Assembly (NCBI RefSeq): GCF_000150275.1
Contig: NW_002060943.1
Coordinates: 372,545 to 436,544, forward strand
From: Trichoplax adhaerens
Lineage: Eukaryota > Placozoa > Uniplacotomia > Trichoplacea > Trichoplacidae
Direction of reading: 5' to 3'
DNA length: 64,000 nucleotides
Shown here: positions 30,101 through 45,629 of the stretch, piece by piece
Layout: each line of letters begins with the position of its first letter
Numbering within the stretch: the first letter of the stretch is position 1
The notes under the pieces: generated by a model
The model's input: the letters and a program-made list of their open reading frames with translations, nothing else
Told to the model about the DNA's origin: nothing
The model's database searches: none
Made by a program: the position numbers and the translations under genes

Positions 30101-33100
30101 ATTTTCATTTAAATCTGTGAAATACAATTTTATTGGCAATGGATCACGTTTTATTTTGACACGATAATAAGGGAAAGTGGACATGCCAACTTTATTTGTT
30201 TTTTTTTTATATCCTGTATACCGCAATCTTAGAGGTTTGTACATCAGGATGAAAAAAAAAAAATTACCAGAGCGTGTTAGGGTGGGAAGACATGGCATTT
30301 TTTCTTTCTCAGTATGAAACACACTTTTATCCATTTGGATATTTGTGTCCAACCGGTTTTACGTTATTATTTTACCATGTATCCAATCTTTATCGGAAAA
30401 AATGTTTTCTTGGCTCGTTGTCTACAATAAACTATATTGTCCGAACTATTTTGACCATAGTCTAATAATTCTATGGATTAAAAAGGATTCTAATAAGTAG
30501 ATTAGGGGCAATTTAGCCTTCTAAATCGCCAATGTAATCTTTTCATGGACAGAAAAATCAAATTAAATTCTAATAATGGATAATTAGAACCGGAATTAGC
30601 CTATGACTTTCCTCCATCATTTTGTAATGCATTTCGAATCCAATTTTATAAAGATAGATGGATATTATTCTACCCTATAATCATGTCTCTATTGACTATG
30701 ATAGCGCTTGATTTTTTCCCTTATGAATGTTGCAAACAAGAAATTGATAGAGTGGATGAAATCGGACATTTCCTATCGACTAAAGATCATAGTATTATCG
30801 TAATGTATATATAAGCTGGAAAACAAATTCGTTTTTCTTTCTCCCAGTATTTTATGATGTGGATGATAAATTAGTCCTGTAGTCTTGTCATCATTTTGAC
30901 ATTTAATAGTAACCTAACCTAATCGAAAATAATTTCACAGAATAATGACCGATCGTAATGTCTTCTTTGATATCGAATTGAAAAGGAAAATATTATATTA
31001 GTCGATCTCTTTCCTCCCTATTTATCGTGCCTAGAAAGGATTAATCTATTCGTACGTCTATTTCTTTCCTTCTCATTTATATTGGTATCGTCATCAATTC
31101 AAATTGAATTGATCGAATGATTTAAACCAGACACTTTTTTACATTCTTGTTTGCATAGCGACTGTGTCCACTCCTTGTGAACTGAAACTTTCTATTTTTA
31201 TAGTTTTTGATCTTCTTTTCTGCTCCATTCTCGATTTACATCTATCTACGGCGACTAAAGCCAAAAATCTTTGGTTCGATCCCTATTTGTATAAGAAGGA
31301 ATAATTTCAAAATTTCAATTTAATCCTAGTGATACAGATAAATTTTTACTTTAGTTTATTATGATTGTAAACTTTGTGTCTTTCTCTCCATTCCTGTTGT
31401 TATGGAAATTTTAACCTTAAACTCATGCATTATTATGATTATTTGATTATGCACTTACCGTAACTTATTCAATGATTGATTCTCCGTCTAAAGTCCGATA
31501 GAGATTATTCCTAAAGCATATTCTGCCTTGATAGCAATCTTATGCTAGAACAACGGCAAGATTTGCCGTAGTATCAGCATTTATTTCGATCATGGTAGTC
31601 AAATATCTCTTTTTTTTTAAACCATGCCATCGTATTCTCTCTTATTCTTTTTTCTGCCTTCCATACTGTATCTTCGAAGTCAGCGTTGTTTCTGCTTTGA
31701 TAATGCTACTACATCATTCTATTACAGAAAAGCCCACTATCATCCATTTCCATAAATTCGTACGATATCAGTAAACTAATATCTATTTAAGTAAGAGGGG
31801 CTATTTAGCTTGATTTGTTTTGCGATATTTTAGTCGTTTTTAACGCGCCTTAGTACAATATTGATAAACTAATATCCATGTAAGCGAGACGGCCATGATT
31901 GGTTTTACGGTATTTATTAGCTTTCATCGTGCCTTAATACGATATTGGCAGAGCAAGGTTGATTTGAATGCGAGGGCCATCGAGCATAATTTATTCTGCG
32001 TCATTTTATTATCTTTCCTACGCGGTGCGTCTACATAGAGCATAGGCATATGCTCGTGATATAAATTAAATCATTCAATTTAAGATTCTTTCTGAACTTT
32101 AGTTCAACTCCTGTATAGAAAACCTGGAGGAAAGATTGCTGTATGCTAGCTAAACCTTGAATTAGTTGAAATTTGCTGTAATTTCATTCTATACTAGAAA
32201 CTTTTCGTGCTCAGATCAATTGATAACCGGCTTTAAATTTTAGAATTCAGTTGCTGTATTCATTCCTATTGTACTGAATCTCTATTGGAATATTGAATAT
32301 TAGCAAATAATCTAGATTGTTAAACAGAATCTCCAGGAGCCGCATTAGTATTGATTACTGCTTCTTTGAAACTAAATGCAATTTAGTGTCATAATACGTA
32401 ACTTTGGAGATATACTTTTCATAGCTTTGCACATTTACTGTCTATGCTATTTAGCAGCCTCGATAACCAGCATAGTGTAGATCGATGATCGCATTTAAAC
32501 CATATCGACGAAAAATTATAGGCTAGAGATTTAGACATGATAGGATAACTGCTAGGTTTATAATTATACTATTTATGATAAAGACATGCTATTGGATGCA
32601 TGATCCATCAGAAAAAAAACAAATTTATACTAGCGCAAGAAGAAAACTGAAATCTTCAACATGAACTACTATTAAGTATTACACATTAAGTTAATATTCA
32701 ACTGCAAGCCATAGGCCCAGCATGTTCAGAACGATATTAATATTCAAGCTACTATATCGTTATCGAAGGAATATAATCTAATCTAGCTAAATTTCATTTC
32801 TGAATACTTATGGGTAGAAAAGATCAAGCTTAAATGATTCGATAGTAATAAGATCTCGTCATTCTACACCCGATAACTTTTGACCCTAGTCAAAAATAGT
32901 CATTGAAATATTTTAGGAAGTCCATTCTTATTCCATTCACAATGGGTGTTTATTTAACTACGGAAAAAAAGTTGGATTTGACGATTTACTCAAAGTAAGA
33001 AATGATCGTTCCGTCAGGTACTTTCAAGAGATTTTCTTTTTCACTTCTAAGAGAAATTCTCTTACAAGTCCGCTCACGCTTTACTGCAAGCTATAGATCT

Positions 33101-36100
33101 CACATTTTCATCACGATATCAATTTAGGCTAGATTGTATTATGTAAGGAGTGGAATCTAGCCTAGCCGGATTTCATTTCTAAATATTGATTTACAATGAT
33201 TAATCATCCTTGATTGCTATCGTTTATTTCAAGAACGGTAGGATAGGTAAGGCTATGAAGGGAATAAGATATAAACTAAACGGGCTGTCAAGGTAGTTCT
33301 GACGTTAGTAGTGATTTATGTTAAGTTAAGCACTCTAGTATGCCATTAACCTTCATCCACTATTTTCCACTAATCATTATTGGATGATATCTTTTATTTT
33401 AATAGCAATATGAAAGATAAAATTATTGACCAGATTTAACGCTCATAAAAGGGTTGTCATGGGTGGTTGTGGTTTGAGCAGTGATTTATGTCAAGTCAAT
33501 AACTCGAGTATTCCTTCGCTGATGAGGAAGTTCATGGCGTTATTATGGCATAAGCCATAAACCCTTTATTCCCTGTTTTCGACTAATCATCACCCGATGA
33601 TATCTTCTATTTTGATTTCGATAGGATGGGCAAAGTTATTGACAAGATGTCAACTAAAAGGACTGTCATGGTACTTCTGACGTGATTAGTGATTTATGTC
33701 AAGTCAATAACTATTTGTTCTATACAGTAACATAATGACTAGACAGTAATGTAGAATGGAATAATAAATGCAATATCATAGCTCGAGGCTTGATTCTACT
33801 TCAAATAGTTCTGTTATTCTCTTGAGAATAATGGGATAATACTCCATTTTCTGACTAGTCTACCATTTGAGTTAATATTACATATGTTACGCTTTTATCG
33901 CAAACAACAAGGAGGATACCTTTGCTTTCGGCATTATGTTGTACCCTAATTCAATGGATTATTCTTTTCAGTATCGGTAGTGGATGGATTTGGAAGGGTT
34001 ATTATTTCATACTGCTATTAGGGATGCTTTAAAATATCATTCATTTATATTCATATTACAATCTATCGCGTACATGAAGAAATCATATTTAGACTGTTAA
34101 TCGTCATTCCTAGATAGATTGAAGATCATGTATTCGCCTATAAACATGGTTGCAATTAGTTGCAATAGGTTTTCAATATATTGATAGCATCTTTGTCTCT
34201 TTTTTGGACCTTTTTGCATTTCATCGGATACAGTGATAATGATTTCCTTTAATATATTGAATTGAATTCAATAGTTTAATCAGTTGGATTGTTTCTCATC
34301 CATTTACGATTGAATATTCAATTGTATTAGGAAGGCTGATGGATTAATAATTGTGGAGTAATGCAATCATAATCATAAACTCAGGAGTTTATGTCGCTTT
34401 CCATTCAATATAGTCAAAATGTAAAATTTGCTATCATACTTCATCAACTCTACTCTATATTAGTAGATTTTGCTTTTGGATGAGTCGTTTTTCGTTTTGG
34501 GATAAGGCATGGAAATTTTCACATTTAATTGAGTTACAAAGTCTAACCTGTTATTGACTATATAAGTTTGATTTTATACAAGCAGATTTTGTTTTTGGAA
34601 GAGTCCTCTTTCATTTAAAGTAAATTTTGCTTCTAAAAGGGTCGTATTTCATTTTAATGGGATAAAATTTTTATATTCGTCTTTCATTTGAATGGGATAA
34701 GATTTTCACATTTAATTGGATTACGGAGTCTAGCTTGCTATTGGGTTCATAAACTCGACTCTATAAACGTCAATTTCACCTTTTAAAGTAAAGGGTAGAC
34801 TTTCATTTTAATGGAATAAAGATTTTTACATTTAATAGGATTACACAGTCTAACTTGCTATCGAATCCATAAGCTCGATTAGATATAAAGGTCTTTGGTT
34901 TTTAATCAAATTAATCCTTTTATATAGACTAGTAAAGTTGATGACAGTTGAGCGCTGTGTAGAATGGTGGATGATGAATGGATTAAATAGATTGCGTAGA
35001 AATTTTCTTGTTAATGTATTCATAAATTGTATTTATTGATCATTAGGCATATGAACCAACAGCACAGCTATTAGCTCGAAAAGGTCCAACCTTTGCTGAA
35101 GCAATGTTTGATCATGTATCGTATGAAGAAGATGAGTTAAAATTTCTTGTTGGTGATATTATTCTTATACTTGATGCTAATGACGAAGATTGGTGGTATG
35201 GTAAATTGATTACCGATGACGAAGATCAAGTAGAAGGGTGGTTTCCTTCTTCATTTGTTAGAGTAAGGAGTCATTGCAGTAACTTATAATCCTTTTCTAC
35301 TCATATGTAATCATCCTTAAATAAAAAATTCAATTTTAGTAAGCAAGATATAGTCTATAGGATATTCTTTACTACTAATTAGGGTGTTGTCTCATCATTA
35401 GCAGTTTGTGTAAGGACATATTTTAAGTGAATTATACAGTTTTATGGTAACTATCTATCAGTGTACTGTTTGCTTCTTATTATATGAGTATCCATAAATG
35501 AAAAATTTTGCAGACAATATTCTATAAGTTTCTCTAGTCAATTTGGCAAGTATCACTCCATTCTCTATCTAGAATAGATTCAATAAAGTGCAGTAGTAGT
35601 TTCTCAGCTTCCATAGGCTATCAATCAAAGTAGGAAAGGGAGTAGAATTCCATTATAACTAATTAATGGGATTAATTGTATAATCATTTTTTAGTTACGT
35701 GTAGCTCAAGAAACCGCGGCCGAAGAGGTTGCCGAAAAGCAACGTAAAACAAGCGTATCCTCGGATAAAGGTGTTGAAAAATTAGCTTATATTAGGGGCC
35801 GAGTCATTGATGAACTATTGCAAACCGAGAAAGATTTTGTTGGATATCTTAAATTTATCATCCAGGTCTGAATTTAAAAATAGGTCTAAAATTGACATTA
35901 ATATCATGATCAAGTTAATTATCATAAGATTAAAGCATTGATAATATCGATAGTCTTATGACAGAAACCAACTTACGCATGTAAATTATAACAATTTGAT
36001 TTAGGATGTATTATACGAAGCAAAAGCACATCCCAATATGTTTTCAGAAGAACAGATTAAAACAATTTTTGGAAATTTAGAAAATCTATTTATATTACAG

Positions 36101-38218
36101 AAAGATTTTCTAAAAGATTTAGAAATTTCAGTTTTAAAGAATGACAACATATCATCGCGTATTGGCAAATGTTTTTTAGATTACGTAAGTTGTTAGCTGT
36201 TAGTGTGTAGGCTAATTAAATGATTGTGATTTATTGACTAAATTAAATCACTTCGAGTGTATCCTATAGATGATATCAATCTACTTAAAGGTTTGCTAAA
36301 TATAAATTTAAAATTTTTTTATGACAGGGTGATCGTTTTGGTATTTATACTGAATATTGTGGAAATCATCCTAATGCCTGTGCTGAAATACGACGATTGT
36401 GCACTAATTTGAAATATCAGCGATTTTTTGAGGTAATATAAGAATGGCATGTTCTTTAATTGAATTGCAATTACAATTTAGCTGGTTAAACTTTCACGTG
36501 TCTCTTGTAGCCATTGTAATTTTTTTAAGACCATAGTTCTTGAACTATTTTCACGATGAAATACAAATGAAGACACTGGTATATCAATAAATCGTTCAGA
36601 AATAAGCCTAATCATTTATCTGCAATCTATTATAATTTTAGTTGTGTTGCAAACTGCATCCACTTGGTACATTGGGTATGGATGGATTTTTAGTTATGCC
36701 AGTCCAGCGTATTTGTAAATATCACCTACAGCTAGCAGTAAGTGATCATAAGTGTAAATGCGTATTGTATAAATTAATTGCCTTGATCGCCCACTACAGT
36801 CTAGCAGTGGATGATTTTATAATTATTTAGCTAAGAGAAATGGTAGATTTAAATTATTTTATCTTCATGGTATCTTTTCATGTAGGAACTACTTAAGCAT
36901 ACATCGCCAACTAGTAGCGAGTATAGTATAGTAAAGGCTGCTCACCAACGTATGAAAGGTGTAGCTAGTAAAATAAATGAACAGAAAAGATTAATTGAAA
37001 ATATTGCGCAAATCGCAAACTGGCAGAAGTCGATCGAAGCATGGGAGGTTAGTTTTTAAAAGCTTAATCTTATATTGTCAATATCTGGTTACCAATGAAA
37101 ATTGCACAAGCTTGATTGAATTTTTTACTTTTTACGTACGCTCTAGGGTGATAATGTGGCTATGAAAAGTATCAAATTGATATATAGCGGACCTGTGCGT
37201 TTATTGTCGAAAGGCAAAGTGAAAGATCGTATGTTTTTCTTATTCGACCGTCAATTAATTTGCTGTAAAAAGGTAAATCATACAACAAGTATTACTCTCA
37301 AATAGATTGAAATTTGCGACAAGAGTTGTTTCCTTGTAGATTAAATTGTTCGAATGTAAAAGTATATTCAACGTTAATGGTATTTGTTTGTGTACTTAGG
37401 ATGGTGGAGGATTAACAAAAGGTAATTTAGTATATAAAGGACGCTACGATCTAGAAGAATATGATATTATTCCACTGGAAACTTTTGAAGGTAATATTTA
37501 AATAACAATTTAATTATTTTATAGACATTAAAGGTTTTGATTGTGATTTTCTGAATGCTGTTTCCTTAATCATATGAATAGAGGAAATATTGGAAAGTGA
37601 GGGTTGGAAAGTACGCTGTAAAGATGATGTATTTATATATGGAACAGCTACTGTAGAAAGAAAGAAAGAATGGGGTGATGCTTTTATTCGAGAACGTGAA
37701 GAAGTTGAAAGTATGGAAGGTAACAAAATAGTGTTGAATGTACTGTTATAAAATTCATTATGATATTATTATTGACTTTTTAACTTTTATATAGATTTGG
37801 AAATTCCTGAAGATATACGACGAGCTTTAATTATAGCATCGACAAAAACAGAAAAGAAGAAACCGCTTTGTAAGTAGAATGTAATATTTAAAGTTTTAAT
37901 CTTTCCCCATTTCTTGTTTTACTTTACTTTCGAGCCTTTTAGGATAATTTCGATTGATAAATACCGCGTATATCCTAATTTTTGTTCTCTTTGTCGTGTT
38001 ATCTCATAGCAACAAGATTAAAGTTATCACGTACAAATACAGAGCGTATATTAAGGGATTTTAATGATGATAATGAAGTTTTCACGAGGCAGCGTTTAAA
38101 TACAATATCAGGGCCTGTTATCGATATAAGATCAAAAGCAATGCAAAATAAGAAAGCTGGCCGATGGACTAAATTTGCTTTCCTTAATCGTAAGAAAAAA
38201 TCAGAAGAAAACGATTAA
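27131..38218 (+). CDS. SH3-DH-PH Rho guanine-nucleotide exchange factor, ASEF/SPATA13/collybistin group, 12 exons
   Basis: Exons: 27131-29791, 35047-35262, 35695-35865, 36005-36184, 36328-36432, 36642-36737, 36886-37047, 37147-37272, 37400-37490, 37582-37719, 37795-37869, 38010-38218. This gives 1409 residues, all phases closed. Exon 1 encodes 887 residues of low-complexity sequence rich in Ser, Gln, Asn and His. Next come an SH3 domain (about 898-957, [30 protein letters not shown]), a DH domain (about 984-1185, [28 protein letters not shown]) and a PH domain (about 1200-1325, [29 protein letters not shown]). [13 protein letters not shown] between DH and PH is characteristic of ARHGEF4/ARHGEF9/SPATA13, which activate Rac1 and Cdc42; in ASEF the SH3 autoinhibits the DH. 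The PH variable loops differ from vertebrate members, so a single ortholog is not assigned. Intron 1 is 5.3 kb. Confidence 0.92.
27430..29560 (+). repeat. Coding trinucleotide tracts in RhoGEF exon 1
   Basis: Many short CAA/CAG, CAT/CAC, TCA/TCG and AAT runs encode homopolymeric Gln, His, Ser and Asn stretches, for example near 27470-27490, 27625-27650, 27675-27700, 28960-29040 and 29440-29465. Codons within the runs are mixed, so the tracts look selected or old and not freshly expanded. Confidence 0.85.
31750..31990. repeat. Degenerate ~100-bp tandem repeat in RhoGEF intron 1
   Basis: Two to three diverged copies share the order GATAAACTAATATC, ATGTAAGCGAGA/TTTAAGTAAGAG, GATTTGTTTTGCG/GATTGGTTTTACG, TATTTTAG/TATTTATTAG and CGCCTTAGTACAATATTG/TGCCTTAATACGATATTG. 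Confidence 0.7.
33280..33715. repeat. Degenerate ~170-210 bp triplicate repeat in RhoGEF intron 1
   Basis: Three diverged copies begin near 33282, 33453 and 33658. Each has a TGTCA(A/T)GG...GTT/TTCTGACGT block, then AGTGATTTATGT(C/T)AAGT. The first two continue with a CCACTATTTTCCACTAATCAT-like block and GATGATATCTT. Confidence 0.75.
34470..34880. repeat. Degenerate tandem repeat before RhoGEF exon 2
   Basis: Repeated blocks of TTTCATTT(T/G)AATGG(G/A)ATAA, GATTTT(T)ACATTTAAT(T/A)GGATTAC and AGTCTA(A/G)C(C/T)TG(C/T)TAT occur about three times with variable spacing. No coding potential seen. Confidence 0.75.
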
Positions 38219-39463
38219 TGTTGACCTAACTATTGAGATGGTGATCAAGATTGGAAAATGATGTTGATTCAATGGAATCGCCCATTGGTGCGTCTGTTTA
38301 TAAATTTTTGAAATGGATCATTCGAGTGATTTCCATTTTATAAACTGCAAGAGTAAAATTACTGGGGATCTCATTATATCTACTAATTTGATTTCTAAAT
38401 TGTTGTACTTGCTTAGTTATATATAACATAATGTATCATCTATTTACTATTGAACAGGGTATAATATTGAATTATTTGTAGAGTTTTGAATCAGTTTTTG
38501 TATATTATCCACATATGATAAGTCAAATATTGATATAAAGAGATGATACTATGGCACTGGTTTACTACAATAATATCGCTACTTGCATTTTATATTTTGT
38601 ATATAGAATATATATATATATAGTGTTGCTATACATCAGAGTAAACAATGAGGATAAGATTGGCTAATCGGCATCCACTAGCAGTACCAGCATGTACATT
38701 TAAATTGATGAAAAGCTTCTTTTTAAGTCATTAATTAGATTGAGATGATAAGAATTTTATCTTCTTTTTTAGTTGATTACTTCAGTCTTATTTTTAAAGT
38801 CTCATAAATTGAATGATAATTATTCCTGTGTATACTCTTTCCCTTCACAAGAACTGATGCTGTTTTTGCCTGTAGTTTTATTGATCGAAAGACTCAAGGA
38901 TTGATAGATTATCTTACATTGTTTTCAATTATTGCAACTGACGTAAACGATGATTTAAACGAAATTCTATAACAGAAAACCATAAAAATATTGTGGAACT
39001 ATTCAATGTTGTTATCATATTGTCATGATGTTTTATTAACTTTGCTCTCTCTCTCTCTCTATATATATACACTTTTCTCTCGTTGAAATGACATGGATGG
39101 AAATTATTCAATTTCAGACATTTCATGCGTAGATTTTATTGTAACTAGAAAACATTGTACGTTATTGCAATTTGACACTGATATTATATAGCAAGACGAA
39201 AAATTGTTATCAAAATTGAATAAAAAGTCATTTATTACACACTTACTCTCGGATGACGATTATTCGAATGTAAAGCCCTCTCTCGCTAATATACTGTAGA
39301 GGAGGAGATACCGTATCATTTGACCTTGCAAAAGGAACAATTTGGCCATTTGCCTATCATCATAGGAAGGCGTCGGCAATGGCAATATTCATGCAAGATG
39401 AAGGCATACTAATTGCATGTTTTCGATGGGAGTTATTTTGACGAATGTCGGTGCGAGGATAAG

Positions 39464-39892
39464 CTTCTAGGTAATACTTTGACTGATGAGATGATTGCCC
39501 TTGTAGATTATGTGGTTGCACACCGTACAGTACCGTAGTAATAAGGAAAGTGAATCGTTAATCTCATATTGCAATTCCTTACTTCTAGGTAATACTAGAC
39601 TGATGAGGTAATTGCCTTTGTGGATTATGTGGTTGTGCAGTACTGTAGGAATAAGGAAAGTGAATTGTTAATCTCATATTGCAATCCCTTACTTCTAGGT
39701 AATACTAGACTGATGAGGTAATTGCCTTTGTGGATTATGTGGAAAGTGAATCGTTAATCTCATATTATAATTCCTTACTTCTAGGTAATACTAGACTGAT
39801 GAGGTGATTGCGCTTGTAGATTATGTGGTTGCACACCGTACAGTACCGTAGCAATAAGGAAAGTGAATCGTTAATCTCATATTATAATTCCC
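39464..39892. repeat. Four-copy tandem repeat, ~86-118 bp units
   Basis: Units start with TTCTAGGTAATACT at about 39464, 39582, 39692 and 39778 and end with ATCTCATATT(G/A)(C/T)AAT(T/C)CC. Copies 1, 2 and 4 carry a GTAC palindrome (CCGTACAGTACCG or CAGTACTG) between GATTATGTGG and AAAGTGAAT. Copy 3 lacks that block completely. Confidence 0.9.
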
Positions 39893-40699
39893 TATTTAGG
39901 ATTAACTCAACTACGAATATTATTTTTGATTAAAACTAAATCGAACCAAACGTTATCATTCGCCACTAGTCTCCGAACTTACTGTAATTCCTAACCCTAA
40001 AGGCGATTACAAGTCAATCTGGAAGTTTTTGACAATCCTAGCAATTTTAGGACTGTGCAACCTCGGGTATTGGCCATATCATAATCGATCTCTATACGAG
40101 TATATCGAATGATTGAATACCAATTATTCAGTTATGAATTGATCAACAGTAAAAGGATATGGAATCGCTACGATCTGATGATCTATTCTGCAGTAATTGT
40201 TTTGTATGGTTTGTATGAGTACGAAGACAGTGGAATGGCGCAGACTTGTCTCGTTGATAGGATCAACTTGTTCCAAGTATTCTTCTTCAGTTCATAGTAG
40301 GGCTGCAAGAAGTGAAGAGGAAATAAGCTTTCCTTCTTTTCCCTTGTTCGGAGCTCAGAAAAACTTTCACTCCATGGAGGTAAAGGGAAATCTTGATTCT
40401 TAGCTCAGCACTTAGAAGTAATAATTACTATGTACTTTGCAGGGGTGTTTATTTTCTTATCAGACGTAGAAAAAGGGAAAAAATATTACTGAAACTAAGG
40501 TAAAGTGGCCATATTTAACACCATTACGTAGCTAGAGAGCTGAACTTTTTATACAAGTTGATCGAATTATGCTATTCGTCATGTCCATTATAAAATATCA
40601 GTTGAAAGACGAAATGTGCTACAGAACAGTGGAAGCTCTTAGTAATAATAATAATTGATCAAGAACTTTGCCATCCAAGAGTTGGAAACGAAAATAAAA

Positions 40700-40890
40700 C
40701 ATAGCGGTACAGTGTACAGTGTACAACATACAGTATATTGTACAATGTACTGTGCGGTATTGTACTGTACGGTTCAGTACAACACAGTGTATTCGTCTTA
40801 ACCCTAACCCTACTAATGGACTGTACATGTGAGCACCATGTGAATACTGTACTGTACTATACTGTACACTTGCCATCCAGTACAGTACTA
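40700..40890. repeat. GTAC palindrome cluster 3
   Basis: Copies of GTACAGTGTAC, TGTACTGTACGG, ACTGTACTGTAC and CAGTACAGTAC directly precede the first Rag GTPase exon candidate at 40954. A short TTAACCCTAACCCTA tract (40798-40812) sits inside. Confidence 0.85.
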
Positions 40891-40953
40891 ATACATAGTG
40901 TTTTCCAGCTGTCCGTACCAGTACCTCATCGACTGTGAGAGAAACGGACTTTC

Positions 40954-40971
40954 ATGCCGGGCGAGACCGAG
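40954..40971 (+). other. Candidate alternative first exon of the Rag GTPase gene
   Basis: An 18-base frame reading MPGETE and ending at an excellent GTAAGT donor. It is in phase with the exon at 42621, so direct splicing would give MPGETE followed by VLLMGK. If it is instead joined to the MKKK exon through the AAG acceptor at 41315-41317, it becomes a short upstream ORF whose TGA overlaps the main ATG. Which occurs cannot be told from sequence alone. Confidence 0.45.
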
Positions 40972-41165
40972 GTAAGTCAATGGATTGCATGATTATCCAT
41001 CATTTTATTGCTCGATAGAGGCATCAATTTGATCGATGGACGGGTAGACTAGTCCAATTGATGGTCTACTCTGTCTGGTTAATATGTCGGCCAACTAAAG
41101 TAGCCTTTTCTTAGCATAATTATGCGTTGATGGATCAATATCGATCGACATCAATTTTATCTTGA

Positions 41166-41184
41166 TGATGATGATGATGATGAA
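41166..41184. repeat. GAT trinucleotide microsatellite
   Basis: Six tandem GAT/ATG units in the Rag GTPase 5' region, between the two candidate first exons. Confidence 0.85.
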
Positions 41185-41322
41185 ATAATTCATCAACTTG
41201 TTGTCAATCTTTGCTAGTCAAGAGCGACAAGTTGGACTGTTGCAATGCAATTTAATGGATATTATAAATCATTTTTAGGTCATCAATCAACATTTTACAC
41301 CGATTAATAAAGTCAAGCTATC

Positions 41323-44737
<3,415 letters not shown>

Positions 44738-45629
44738 TTTCTTATCATTCGAAAATGAAATTAATACAGCAATCTGTGTTTTTTTTCTTCTTCGATGACC
44801 GATGTCTTGTCTTATAGTGTGTTTGTGCACAGATATGGATATCGAGGCTCTCTCTTAATGACGCTAGCATCATTAATTAAAGTATCACAATCATGAATAA
44901 GATTGGCACTTGTAGTGATTTCTACCTTATTACTTCGCCATCGTGTGAACTAAAAGAGAAATCTGAAATTCTACGATTATAATTATAATTACTAATAGTA
45001 TGGCAGTAATTTCACTATGATTCTGTTGCACGCAAAAGGTAAACGTCAAATCGATGGTTTTAAATCCTTAAAATTTAATTCGGTATTAAAATTTGTATAA
45101 TTGTAGGACTAAGGTTATAGTGTAATTATTAATTGATGATGTTGTTGTAATCGTAGTTAAAACCATGACTCTGAATTTAAGTAAAAATGTGTACTTTTTA
45201 TTTAACTAGTCATGAGATAAATTCAACAGTCGAGAAGGGTTTTTATTTTGTACAAATTTGATATTTCGTAAAATAAAACATTAATAAGGTGTTTACTTGT
45301 TTATTTTGAAATATTAACACCGCTGCTGAGTTTATTATTAACATGTACCAGCAGCGCAACTGTGAAAGTAATACACTGTAGACGACCGAGGTCACACCAA
45401 AAGTGCCAAAAATGTTATGTTGAATCCAAGAAAAACGTACAACGACGATGTTAGATCGATACGGAAAATAGTATAACACTAGATAATAAGTAATCAGTAG
45501 CCCAGGCTTGGATTTTCCAGCAGACAATCTCATGAAAGATAGAAGGTGCTATTCTGACAAATGTCCATAGATTAATAAGTAATATAATCGTAACAAATGA
45601 CTTAAACGGATACGCTCACTCGATTCTAG
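44738..45629. other. Convergent 3' gap, Rag GTPase to DCUN1D
   Basis: AT-rich sequence shared by two 3' UTRs. Candidate AATAAA signals are at 45272-45277 on plus and 45242-45247 on minus. No GTAC cluster and no gene seen. Confidence 0.55.

Larger units (their letters stand above)
29792..35046. other. 5.3-kb first intron of the RhoGEF gene
   Basis: Bounded by a GTAAGT donor and a TTAG acceptor. It contains a poly-G run near 29965-29975 and at least three families of degenerate tandem duplications, listed separately. No nested gene is supported. It could hide alternative first exons for a short SH3-DH-PH isoform, but I see no clear one. Confidence 0.7.
38219..40953. other. Intergenic, RhoGEF to Rag GTPase
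   Basis: Holds the RhoGEF 3' UTR, AT and CT microsatellites (about 38610-38625 and 39045-39070), a four-copy tandem repeat (39464-39892) and GTAC palindrome cluster 3 (about 40700-40900). Open frames across 40109-40938 are not convincing exons. Confidence 0.6.

Noticed and set aside
31241-31295. tRNA-like B-box sequence GGTTCGATCC
   Set aside because: No T-arm stem pairs around it and no A-box or acceptor stem is found upstream.
39464-39892. CRISPR-like direct repeats
   Set aside because: Whole units of 86-118 bp are tandem copies without short constant repeats and unique spacers, and the genome is eukaryotic.
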